A stretch of 6,554 nucleotides of DNA from an uncultured Saprospiraceae bacterium (lineage in GTDB: Bacteria; Bacteroidota; Bacteroidia; Chitinophagales; Saprospiraceae). The notes under the pieces were generated by a model. That model was given only the letters and a program-made list of their open reading frames with translations, had not been told where the DNA came from and ran no database searches. This document shows positions 1 to 6,552 of the stretch, piece by piece (position 1 is the first letter of the stretch; each line of letters opens with the position of its first letter). The position numbers were made by a program, and so were the translations under genes. The stretch lies in assembly GCA_937127195.1 (NCBI GenBank), contig CAKZLT010000127.1, positions 1-6,554 on the forward strand. The letters are read 5' to 3'.

Positions 1-2
1 AA

Positions 3-1910
3 CTATTACAAGTAGATTTTAATTTTTCTAATCTAGTCATTGCCCTAAAAGGGCTAAAAATGGGGTTAAAGTTAGATGAACTTGACAAAATGCCAAGTTT
101 TGGGTTAGAAGGATTAGGTATTGCTTACGAAACGCGATTTTTCAGTGCCGTTGGCTTTTTGCTTAATGATTCTGATAAAGACCAATTTATAGGAAGTATT
201 ACTATTAAATCTAAGTTTTTATCTGTATTCGGCGCAGGCGCTTATGGAAAAGTAGATGGAAATAAATCTGTTTTCATTTATGCAATTGCGGATTATCCGA
301 TTGGAGGCGCACCGTTTTTCTTTGTAGATGGCTTTGCTTTAGGCTTTGGTTATAATCGTCAAGCGAAAATACCAGCGGTTGAAAACTTAGGAGATTTTCC
401 ATTGGTGTCTCAAGCTTTGGGACGTTCGCCAGCAATTACTCAAGGAGAATTACTTGAAAAGTTAGCAACTAATCTTTCAGAAGCTTTTCCACCAAGTACT
501 GATGCACTATTTTTAGCGATTGGTGTAAAGTTCAATTCTTTCAAAATATTAGATGGTTTTCTTTTGATGGTGGTGCAATTTGGCGACCGTTTGAAGTTTG
601 ATCTCATGGGAATTGGCACACTTTCGATGCCGCCAATGTTCAAAAAACCACAAGCATTTGTCGAAGTAGTGATGAAAGCTGCCGTGATTCCAGAGGAAGG
701 CGCAATTAAAGTGAAGGGAGTTATTACTCAAAATTCCTATATACTATCTAAAGACGCTAAATTATCGGGAGGATTTGCCTTTTATGCTTGGTTGAAGGAT
801 ACAGATATAGCAAGCGCAGGTGATTTTGTAATGACATTAGGAGGATATCATCCACAATTCAATAAACCAGAACACTATCCAGATGTGCCGCGTTTGGCAT
901 TGACTTGGTATGTGAACGAAAATCTATATGTCAAAGGAAATGCCTATTTTACGGTAACTCCTGCCGCGATTATGTTAGGTGCAGAACTCAAAGCCATTTG
1001 GAAAACTAAGAATTTGAAAGCGGCTTTTGATGTTGATTTTGATTTATTAGCACAATGGAAACCATTTTATTATGAATTCCAAACCAATGTTAGTGTTCAA
1101 TTACAGTTTGAAGCCAAAGTTTTGCGCATTCACAAGACGGTGAATATGGATGTTGGCGCAGATTTGGAACTTTGGGGACCAGATTTTTCTGGAAAAGCAA
1201 ACATTGATGTTAAAGTGTTTGGGATCAACTTTGATTTCGGATTGAATTTTGGGACAAAGGAAAAAGTAGCTAAAAAAATAGATTGGACAGACTTTAAAGA
1301 AAGCTTTCTACCAAAAGATGAAGACGTTCTAGCGATAAATATCGTGGATGGAATGCTTGGTAAGGATGATGATAATGTATTAGAAGTCAACCCAAAAGAT
1401 TTAGAAATACGTTTAGAGTCGACTATTCCAGCTAATATTATTGATATAGGAGACGAAGAAACTGGAACGGGAATAGGTATCTACCCGATGCGTTTGCAAG
1501 AAGTGGACTCTATTATTAGTTTTGAAATATCTGACCCAGATGCAGAATTTGATTTAGTTGATTTTGTTTATAAAAATGTACCTGCCGCGCTCTGGAGTAA
1601 GCGAGACAAATTAGACTTGAATAGTAAGCCACTAGTAGAAAATACTTTAGGTGGCTTAATTATAAAAGTGGCTGAACCTCAATATGAAGAGAGTTTAGAC
1701 ATCAAATCGGAGTATTTTGATTATGAAATGTTAGAACAAGCGGATAAATGGAATTGGGAAGACACCACTTATCAAACAAATTCTACTGATGTTCCTTTTG
1801 ATTTTGAAAGTATTTCTAAAGGTTATTCTAGTAAGTTTCATTTAGTTTCTAAAAACTCGGAAGAAGTGAAATTGTTTAGGTCAAAACTGTTAGAAGAAGC
1901 AATTGCTTAA
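3..1910 (+). CDS. DUF6603-type large beta-rich protein, 5' partial
   Basis: This is the C-terminal portion of a protein of unknown function that I match from memory to the DUF6603 family. The frame is open from the first complete codon at position 3; the first ATG is at 60, but the 19 codons before it read as normal protein and family members are usually much longer, so the true start is probably outside the window. Counting from the ATG at 60, family-like signatures are FVDGFALGFGYNR (88-100), a GDFPLV stretch (111-116), AQWKPFYYEF (331-340), GADLELWGPDFSG (366-378), FGINFDFGLNFG (387-398) and VPAALW (507-512). The chain from 1 to 398 is made of alternating hydrophobic strands with many Gly and aromatic residues. 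The tail from about 400 is more acidic and ends in a short charged helix. No catalytic motif or TM helix is visible. The biochemical role is unknown. A terminator hairpin follows at 2024-2064. Confidence 0.85.
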   Translation, partial: LLQVDFNFSNLVIALKGLKMGLKLDELDKMPSFGLEGLGIAYETRFFSAVGFLLNDSDKDQFIGSITIKSKFLSVFGAGAYGKVDGNKSVFIYAIADYPIGGAPFFFVDGFALGFGYNRQAKIPAVENLGDFPLVSQALGRSPAITQGELLEKLATNLSEAFPPSTDALFLAIGVKFNSFKILDGFLLMVVQFGDRLKFDLMGIGTLSMPPMFKKPQAFVEVVMKAAVIPEEGAIKVKGVITQNSYILSKDAKLSGGFAFYAWLKDTDIASAGDFVMTLGGYHPQFNKPEHYPDVPRLALTWYVNENLYVKGNAYFTVTPAAIMLGAELKAIWKTKNLKAAFDVDFDLLAQWKPFYYEFQTNVSVQLQFEAKVLRIHKTVNMDVGADLELWGPDFSGKANIDVKVFGINFDFGLNFGTKEKVAKKIDWTDFKESFLPKDEDVLAINIVDGMLGKDDDNVLEVNPKDLEIRLESTIPANIIDIGDEETGTGIGIYPMRLQEVDSIISFEISDPDAEFDLVDFVYKNVPAALWSKRDKLDLNSKPLVENTLGGLIIKVAEPQYEESLDIKSEYFDYEMLEQADKWNWEDTTYQTNSTDVPFDFESISKGYSSKFHLVSKNSEEVKLFRSKLLEEAIA

Positions 1911-1930
1911 AATATAATTTTATAATTTTG
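1903..1930 (+). promoter_or_regulatory. Candidate Bacteroidota-type promoter (TTG-N17-TAATTTTG)
   Basis: TTG at 1903-1905 and TAATTTTG at 1923-1930 are 17 bases apart. The second box is an exact match to TAnnTTTG, the -7 element known from Bacteroidota, and the spacing is within the known range. It overlaps the end of the DUF6603-type gene. Transcription would begin near 1937 and reach the hairpin at 2024-2064 about 90 bases later, giving either a small RNA or an attenuated leader of the OmpA-like gene. Such a match can arise by chance in AT-rich DNA, so this is tentative. Confidence 0.25.
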
Positions 1931-2023
1931 AAAATGGCTTCCTTACAGGACATAACCCTTGCGTAATTAGTGATAATTATGTTTTTTGACAAAAAAAGAA
2001 CGGCTAAATAGATTTGCTTTCTT

Positions 2024-2064
2024 AAAAGGCTTTGTCTTTCAATATTTGAAGGATGAAGCCTTTT
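2024..2064 (+). terminator. Rho-independent terminator, 19-bp stem
   Basis: The arms 2024-2042 and 2046-2064 pair over 19 positions around a 3-base TAT loop (2043-2045), with three G-U wobbles (2033/2055, 2034/2054 and 2037/2051) and no mismatches. The outer ends read AAAAGGCTT and AAGCCTTTT, so the 3' arm supplies its own four-U tract. It lies 113 bases after the stop of the DUF6603-type gene and 115 before the OmpA-like start. The A-tract on the 5' side would also let it act on the other strand, but no minus-strand gene reaches it. Confidence 0.75.
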
Positions 2065-2128
2065 ATGTTTTGGAATGATTATAGCCATTTTATTAAAAAC
2101 ATCTTTATAGGATATAAAAATATAGAAC

Positions 2129-2176
2129 AAAAAACATTTTTTATAAAATCAATTTTTTAAAAAACATAAAATCAAT
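2129..2176 (+). repeat. A/T-rich direct repeat in the leader of the OmpA-like gene
   Basis: AAAAAACAT occurs at 2129-2137 and 2159-2167, and ATAAAATCAAT at 2143-2153 and 2166-2176. The second copy joins the two words with a two-base overlap, so the region looks like a duplication with a short deletion in one copy. It ends three bases before the ATG at 2180. The stretch is almost free of G, which fits the unstructured leaders typical of Bacteroidota mRNAs that lack a Shine-Dalgarno sequence. Whether it has a function is unknown. Confidence 0.5.
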
Positions 2177-2179
2177 AAC

Positions 2180-3745
2180 ATGAAGCAGTTCATTGCCCTT
2201 CTTTTTATTTTTACGATATGGATACCATTACAGGCTCAACCTCTTGACATGGTTTATCATCAAGTTTATTTTGATTTTGATAAAGCCGATTTGACGGCAG
2301 AAAGCGAAGTCACTTTAGAAGCCATTTTTAAAATTAAAACGCTACAATCCATTACATTAGAAGCCAATACAGATGCGCGAGGCTCAAATCAATATAATAT
2401 TGAACTAGGAGCGAGACGAGCAAATGCAGTACAACGCTTTTTGATAGAAAAAGGAATACTACAAAATGTAATTTCGATACAAAACTATGGTGAAGAAAAG
2501 CCGCTAGTACTTACAACTTCTGAAAAAGATATGGCTAAAAATCGCCGTGTTGATATTCGGGTTATTTATAAAAATGAAGCTACAATTAGCCAAAAAATAC
2601 CATTAAAGCCGAAGAAATTATTCAAAGATGAAATAACTATACAAGAAGAAAAAAATGCTACAACACTTATAAAAGAAGCATTCACACCACAGCCTGAATT
2701 TTTTAAAATCAATAATGAAGAAGATGTTACTTTAGTGACTCGAAGTGGTTCTATTATAAGAATAGAAGCGAATACATTTGAGTTTGATGGGGATAAAAAT
2801 GACCTTAAATTAGAAGTTAAGGAAGCACTAACTTTTAAGCAAATGCTTCAAAATAATGTAACAACACTAACCGAAAATGGTCAAGTTTTGCAAACTGGCG
2901 GAATGATTTCGATAGAGGCTACTTACAAAGACCAACCTTTAGAACCCAAAAAAGATGTTGTAATTCAAATTCCAGCAGTGGAGGTAGATAAAGAAATGAA
3001 GGTTTATACTGGCGTAACTGTAGCTAATCCAGAAAATACTAATACTGACAAAAACTCAGATTTTCATCAAGATAATGAAGTAATATGGACTGCTGATGAA
3101 GGTAAAGAACGAACTATACAACTTGGATTTTGGGGGACAGAAGTGGGAAATAGGGACAATTGGACTTGTTGCCGTATTGATTGTTTAAACCGTTTCAAAG
3201 TGTCAAAAAGAAAGGAAAAGCGATTGAAACGTTATAGGAAAAAAAAGTATGCTGAATATAAAGAGAAATTAGCACTAGAATACGAAGAAATGGTTGCTAG
3301 ATGTGAAAAAATACGAATGGAAGAGTTAAAAAAGCAAGAAAGTAGAAAAAATGCAAAAGAAGTTCTTATGCCGAATGCTGCTCCAGAAAAAGTGCCAGCA
3401 TATTACACGATTCGCACCAAGAAGCTACGATGGATTAATATTGATAAAATGCCATGGAATCAAAATAATCCAACTTTAGTAACATTAAGACCTAGAACCC
3501 CAAAGTATCCTAAAATAACTTATTATTTTATTTCTAAAAGGGCAAAGTTTCTAATCAATGGTCAGCAGTTTAGAAATGTTAAAGTTCCTCGAAATGAAGA
3601 AATTATAGTACTCGGAATGGGGTTTGATGAAAATGATGCACCTATTATGGCGTATCAAGTCATTAATGCAAACAAACGTCTTTTTGATATAGAATTTAAA
3701 AAGGCTACAAGCCTTGAGATTCAAGACAAACTAAATAGTCTTTAG
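2180..3745 (+). CDS. Secreted protein with N-terminal OmpA peptidoglycan-binding domain
   Basis: The product is probably an envelope protein that holds on to peptidoglycan. Residues 1-20 look like a signal peptide (MKQF, a hydrophobic core, then LQAQ). The OmpA-like domain covers about 27-130: VYFDFDKADL at 29-38, NTDARGSNQYN at 63-73, GARRA at 77-81 and NRRVDIRV at 121-128. D65 and R80 sit 15 apart, as do the peptidoglycan-contacting Asp and Arg of known OmpA domains. A beta-type region at about 180-280 (IIRIEANTF, LQTGGMISIEA) resembles a domain common in Bacteroidota surface proteins. Then come a Cys cluster (C330, C331, C335), a very basic helical stretch at 341-395 that may form a coiled coil, and a C-terminal beta region to 521. 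OmpA domains usually sit at the C-terminus, so this order is less common. The start is set by the signal peptide. Terminators on both sides suggest a single-gene transcript. The exact role is unknown. Confidence 0.88.
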   Translation: MKQFIALLFIFTIWIPLQAQPLDMVYHQVYFDFDKADLTAESEVTLEAIFKIKTLQSITLEANTDARGSNQYNIELGARRANAVQRFLIEKGILQNVISIQNYGEEKPLVLTTSEKDMAKNRRVDIRVIYKNEATISQKIPLKPKKLFKDEITIQEEKNATTLIKEAFTPQPEFFKINNEEDVTLVTRSGSIIRIEANTFEFDGDKNDLKLEVKEALTFKQMLQNNVTTLTENGQVLQTGGMISIEATYKDQPLEPKKDVVIQIPAVEVDKEMKVYTGVTVANPENTNTDKNSDFHQDNEVIWTADEGKERTIQLGFWGTEVGNRDNWTCCRIDCLNRFKVSKRKEKRLKRYRKKKYAEYKEKLALEYEEMVARCEKIRMEELKKQESRKNAKEVLMPNAAPEKVPAYYTIRTKKLRWINIDKMPWNQNNPTLVTLRPRTPKYPKITYYFISKRAKFLINGQQFRNVKVPRNEEIIVLGMGFDENDAPIMAYQVINANKRLFDIEFKKATSLEIQDKLNSL

Positions 3746-3788
3746 CGTAATATTTTTTTTTGCAGACAAGTTACTGGATGATTTTTTT

Positions 3789-3822
3789 AAAAGGTTGAAT
3801 ACTTCAAAGTGTTCAACCTTTT
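3789..3822 (+). terminator. Rho-independent terminator after the OmpA-like gene
   Basis: Arms 3789-3802 and 3809-3822 pair over 14 positions (one T-G wobble at 3800/3811) around the loop TTCAAA. The outer ends are AAAAGGTTGAA and TTCAACCTTTT, followed by GTATTTTT. The hairpin starts 44 bases after the stop of the OmpA-like gene. A T-run (3782-3788) on the 5' side would give a U-tract on the other strand too, so it could work in both directions. Confidence 0.8.
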
Positions 3823-3867
3823 GTATTTTTAGAAATATTCAAAAAAGGAGACTTACTTGGTTTGTTC

Positions 3868-3895
3868 TTTGAATACTACATATATGGTATATTTA
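3868..3895 (+). promoter_or_regulatory. Candidate promoter of the sigma factor gene
   Basis: TTTG at 3868-3871 (another TTTG is at 3861-3864) lies 16 bases before TATATTTA at 3888-3895, which matches TAnnTTTG at seven of eight positions. The other TTTG gives a 23-base gap. Transcription would start near 3902 and leave an A-rich leader of about 85 bases. A new promoter is expected here because a strong terminator lies just upstream. The assignment is tentative. Confidence 0.35.
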
Positions 3896-3959
3896 CCCTT
3901 GATACACCAAAAACCAAAACCAAAGCATCTTAATAAGAAAAGAGCAACAAAACAAAAAA

Positions 3960-3972
3960 GTCCCAAAGGGAC
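3960..3972 (+). other. Small perfect inverted repeat in the sigma factor leader
   Basis: GTCCC-AAA-GGGAC is a 5-bp perfect inverted repeat with a 3-base loop, 15 bases before the first ATG of the sigma factor gene. It is the only GC-rich spot in a very A-rich leader. It has no following T-run, so it is not a terminator. It could form a hairpin next to the ribosome-binding region or be an operator half of a larger control region; neither is proven. Confidence 0.4.
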
Positions 3973-3985
3973 GATATTTTATAAA

Positions 3986-4003
3986 CCATGATGTACATCA
4001 TGG
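3986..4003 (+). promoter_or_regulatory. 18-bp perfect palindrome over the start codons of the sigma factor
   Basis: CCATGATGTACATCATGG equals its own reverse complement. It contains three in-frame ATG codons, at 3988, 3991 and 4000, so every plausible start of the sigma factor lies in it. In RNA the arms CCAUGAU and AUCAUGG could pair around a GUAC loop and hide the starts. In DNA it could bind a dimeric repressor. The palindrome itself is directly visible; its function is inference. Confidence 0.5.
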
Positions 4004-4563
4004 AAAAGTTCACAACCTATTGCAACGTGACAGAAAACCAAATCATCGACCTGTGCCGACGAAATGACAGAAGAGCGCAGAAAGAATTGTTTGAGCGATA
4101 CTCACCGAAAATGTTCGGTGTGTGTATGCGCTATGTCAAAAACCGAGAAGACGCGGAAGACATCCTTATTGAAGGAATGTACAAAGTCATGGATAAAATC
4201 CAATCATTCAAGGGGAATGGTAGCTTTGAAGGTTGGATAAGGCGAATTTTGGTCAATGAATCACTGATGTGGTTAAGAAAACGGCACAATTTTAATATTT
4301 CTATTGAAAATTCTAATGTCGAAATCAAAACGACCATCACGGCACAAGACAAATTACAAGAGCAAGATATTCTGAATTTACTCAACAAATTACCTGTTGG
4401 ATATAGAACCGTTTTTAACCTATATGTCATCGAAGGATATAAACATCGAGAGATTGCGGAGATTTTAGGCGTGAGTATCAATACATCAAAATCGCAATTG
4501 ATACTCGCCAAAAAGCGATTGAAATCAATGATTGAGCAGTTACGATACCCAGGTGTAGGTTGA
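3988..4563 (+). CDS. ECF-type RNA polymerase sigma-70 factor
   Basis: The 191-residue product is a sigma factor of the extracytoplasmic-function class, with only regions 2 and 4. Region 2 runs from about 28 to 99: AQKELFERYSPKMFGVCMRY (30-49), the core-binding DAEDILIEGMYKV (55-67) and the promoter-melting/-10 part SFEGWIRRILVNESLMWLRK (79-98). Region 4 spans about 126-179: LLNKLPVGYRTVFNLYVIEG (131-150), then the helix-turn-helix HREIAEILGVSINTSKSQL (153-171) that reads the -35 element. Length is normal for the class. Three in-frame ATGs (3988, 3991, 4000) compete; homologues as I recall them favour the last, giving MEKFTTY, but the longest reading is reported. The gene is 99 bases upstream of a membrane protein with an anti-sigma-like N-terminus, which suggests a sigma/anti-sigma pair. 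Target genes cannot be told from the window. Confidence 0.93.
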   Translation: MMYIMEKFTTYCNVTENQIIDLCRRNDRRAQKELFERYSPKMFGVCMRYVKNREDAEDILIEGMYKVMDKIQSFKGNGSFEGWIRRILVNESLMWLRKRHNFNISIENSNVEIKTTITAQDKLQEQDILNLLNKLPVGYRTVFNLYVIEGYKHREIAEILGVSINTSKSQLILAKKRLKSMIEQLRYPGVG

Positions 4564-4662
4564 TTTTTTTATAAAAAAGAACATTTGCAAGGATTAAAAA
4601 AGTTGAGTAGAAAAGAGAAAATAGAGGAAGAATGAGACTCAATTTTTTGAAAAAAATAAAAA

Positions 4663-5988
4663 ATGAAAGATTTTAATGATATAGAAAGAAATGATGATTT
4701 GTCCCAACTATTTCGGAATAGTGCCGAAAATTTGGAGGCAAGTCCATCTTATACCGCTTGGGACAAACTAGAACGAAAACTAGATTCTCGACGGCTACGA
4801 AAACGAGCAGTTATCTATCGATATACTTCGATGATAGCGGCTGGAGTTGGTATTGTGGCGTTGCTCATGGTTTTTAAATTGCTCAATAAAGTCGAAACGC
4901 TAGATAAAGTACTATCATCTGAACCAATTGCTCAACTCGAAGAAGCACCTTTGACGGAAGATGAACGCCGAATTGCAAGAGCTATCGAACAACATAAAAA
5001 GGAAGCAGAACAAGTAGAAGAAATTCGAAAAGTAATGCCAACTCAACCAATAGAAACTGTTTCTAGTGAAGTGGTTGCAGGAGAAAGTGATGATGAAGAA
5101 AAAGAACCAATTGCTTTTAATTTTGATAATAATGAACCGAAACCTCAAGTTCCAAAGGTTCAAAAACCAAGAGTGGCTAAAAAAGAATTGGCGCAAAAAG
5201 AAGATTTGAGTAAAAGTAATGGTGATGCAGGTTATTCAGATGCCGAAATCAGTAGTGATGTAGAAGTTGAAGAGGAAGAAATAGCAGAAGAAGCAAAACC
5301 TAATGATTATCTTGTCGTTGTACCCGAATCTCCAAGGAAATCAAGCCCTCGTTTAAATTCAGCAGGAAATCCTGTAACAACAAAGGATGAAAATGAGAAG
5401 GTTGCAGTGGCGGATGCAAAACGAGATAATAAAACAATAGTAACAGTTGATAAAGAAAGAATCAATCAAAATACTATACCAAATAGAATCGAATCGAACG
5501 CAAAAAAGACTTCTTCTTATGGAAAAAAGAGGAAAAAAGAGTCTTCTAAAACGACATTGACTCAATTCAATTGGATGGCAGGCAAATGGAAAGATGCGTT
5601 AAAAAGCGATTCTTACGAAGAATGGTTTTTGGATGATAAAGAGATAGTAGGCGAAGGATATATTTTAGTCGATGGCAAAAAAGAGTTCTCTGAATACATG
5701 AGAGTTTATCAAAGCGGCAAGTCTATTTATTTTGAAAGCTCGGTAGATGAAACCAAAAAAATCCGAAAATTTAAACTCAAAAGCTATAAAGGTAATCAAG
5801 CCACTTTTGAGCGAAAGAGTCGAAAATTCCCGAATAAAGTTACCATTACTCAAGTGAGTAATGGTGCTTTTAGAATTACTTACATGAATAAAAACGATGA
5901 TAATATCTCAGAAAGTCAAGCGAAGTATTTTAACACTCGAAACAACATTTCAGTAGAACGTGCTTCTCGAAACATGAATCGATATTAA
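4663..5988 (+). CDS. Putative anti-sigma membrane protein with DUF6265-like C-terminal domain
   Basis: This 441-residue protein has one TM helix. The cytoplasmic N-terminus (1-54) includes SPSYTAWDKLERKLDSRR at 27-44, like the Pro-x-x-x-Trp-x-x-hydrophobic segment of Bacteroidota proteins encoded after ECF sigma genes, and a basic stop before the membrane. The TM helix is about 55-74. A linker at 80-298 is strongly charged: helical and coiled-coil-prone at 97-124, acidic at 142-148 and 199-210, basic at 285-296 (YGKKRKKESSK region). The C-terminal domain at about 299-425 begins FNWMAGKWKD, followed by EEWF, GEGYI and EYMRVY, a pattern like DUF6265, which I expect to be a lipocalin-like beta barrel. 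With a positive-inside orientation it would lie in the periplasm. The role as anti-sigma factor and sensor is inferred from gene order and architecture. The start at 4663 has an A-rich leader and no competing upstream start. A terminator follows at 6012-6044. Confidence 0.8.
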   Translation: MKDFNDIERNDDLSQLFRNSAENLEASPSYTAWDKLERKLDSRRLRKRAVIYRYTSMIAAGVGIVALLMVFKLLNKVETLDKVLSSEPIAQLEEAPLTEDERRIARAIEQHKKEAEQVEEIRKVMPTQPIETVSSEVVAGESDDEEKEPIAFNFDNNEPKPQVPKVQKPRVAKKELAQKEDLSKSNGDAGYSDAEISSDVEVEEEEIAEEAKPNDYLVVVPESPRKSSPRLNSAGNPVTTKDENEKVAVADAKRDNKTIVTVDKERINQNTIPNRIESNAKKTSSYGKKRKKESSKTTLTQFNWMAGKWKDALKSDSYEEWFLDDKEIVGEGYILVDGKKEFSEYMRVYQSGKSIYFESSVDETKKIRKFKLKSYKGNQATFERKSRKFPNKVTITQVSNGAFRITYMNKNDDNISESQAKYFNTRNNISVERASRNMNRY

Positions 5989-6011
5989 AAAAAAATCAAA
6001 ATTCAGGGCTT

Positions 6012-6044
6012 AGGCATCGGACGCTTTCAAAGCGTCCGATGCCT
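6012..6044. terminator. Perfect-stem terminator between convergent genes
   Basis: Arms 6012-6027 and 6029-6044 are exact inverse complements of 16 bases with a single central C at 6028, so the real loop is about seven bases (TTTCAAA) on a 13-bp GC-rich stem. TTTTGTTT follows on the plus strand. On the minus strand the T-rich tract comes later, after TAAGCCCTGAA. It lies 23 bases after the membrane-protein stop and 61 bases after the stop of the minus-strand binding-protein gene, so it could serve both. Confidence 0.88.
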
Positions 6045-6105
6045 TTTGTTTCGATTAAACTAACAGCGGAGCATTCAAATTTCAACATTCATCATTTAAC
6101 ATTTT

Positions 6106-6552
6106 TCAAAACCGTTCATAGTAAACGAATTTATCTTCAATCAATTGAGGATGTAAAGCTTTTACAAAATCCCTCAAAACCAAATCTGGTCGAACAACCG
6201 CTGATTCGTAAATATCAAAACCGCCACTTTCGCTGACTTTTGCCGTATAATTATACATTTCATTTGCTCCAAACGCCTTGAATTGCGCAAAACGTTTATC
6301 CATTTTTGCAACATCATTTTTAGAAAAAACATAACCAACATCCAACCATTTATCTGCGTCAGAAGCTTTTCCAAATACAGCTTCAAAATCCAAAGTTAAT
6401 GACATTGTACCTTTTTGGTCTTTCCAAAGATAATTTCCTCCTGCATCAGCAATGAATTGTGCTACAAAACTTTCGCCGCTCGGCACATACCAAGTTCCTT
6501 GAAAAGGCACGCCTGTGAATACTGTTGGCTGCTTTTTGACCTTTTGAGCCAA
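6106..6552 (-). CDS. ABC transporter periplasmic substrate-binding protein (FecB/BtuF type), 5' partial
   Basis: The visible 148 codons are the C-terminal part of a periplasmic binding protein of the iron-chelate / cobalamin class (Peripla_BP_2 fold), which delivers a metal complex to an inner-membrane ABC importer. Counting from the first complete codon at 6552 (a TTG that is probably an internal Leu), signatures are PFQGTWYVPSGESFVAQ (16-32), ADAGGNYLW (35-43), the FEAVF segment (56-60), DADKWLDVGY (65-74), MDKRFAQFKAF (84-94) and ESAVVRPDLVLRDFVKALHP (116-135). This pattern is typical of Bacteroidota homologues of about 350-400 residues, so roughly 60% of the protein, with its signal peptide, lies beyond the right edge. 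The ligand cannot be told from this part. The gene is convergent with the sigma/membrane protein pair and probably unrelated to it. Confidence 0.87.
   Translation of the reverse strand: MAQKVKKQPTVFTGVPFQGTWYVPSGESFVAQFIADAGGNYLWKDQKGTMSLTLDFEAVFGKASDADKWLDVGYVFSKNDVAKMDKRFAQFKAFGANEMYNYTAKVSESGGFDIYESAVVRPDLVLRDFVKALHPQLIEDKFVYYERF

Noticed and set aside
440..731. Minus-strand reading frames opposite the DUF6603-type gene
   Set aside because: They overlap a well-supported coding region on the plus strand and have no protein-like features.
2064..2072. TATGTTTTG as a promoter -7 box for the OmpA-like gene
   Set aside because: The TTTG partner is only 15 bases upstream, inside the terminator stem, and the box has a mismatch or wrong spacing.
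4103..4120. Perfect 7-bp inverted repeat with AATG loop (CACCGAA / TTCGGTG)
   Set aside because: It lies inside sigma region 2 codons with no T-run and no link to a start or end; most likely chance from coding constraint.
4568..4578. T-run followed by A-run after the sigma factor stop, as a possible terminator
   Set aside because: Only A-T pairs with no adequate loop or GC stem; more likely read through into the membrane-protein gene.
4915..5565. Minus-strand reading frames rich in Phe, Cys and Ser opposite the charged linker
   Set aside because: Their composition is the expected antisense of Glu/Lys/Ala-rich codons, and the plus-strand gene is clearly real.
6039..6236. Plus-strand reading frame of 65 codons
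   Set aside because: It starts inside the terminator stem and its second half lies over the antisense of the binding-protein gene; the protein has no recognisable features.
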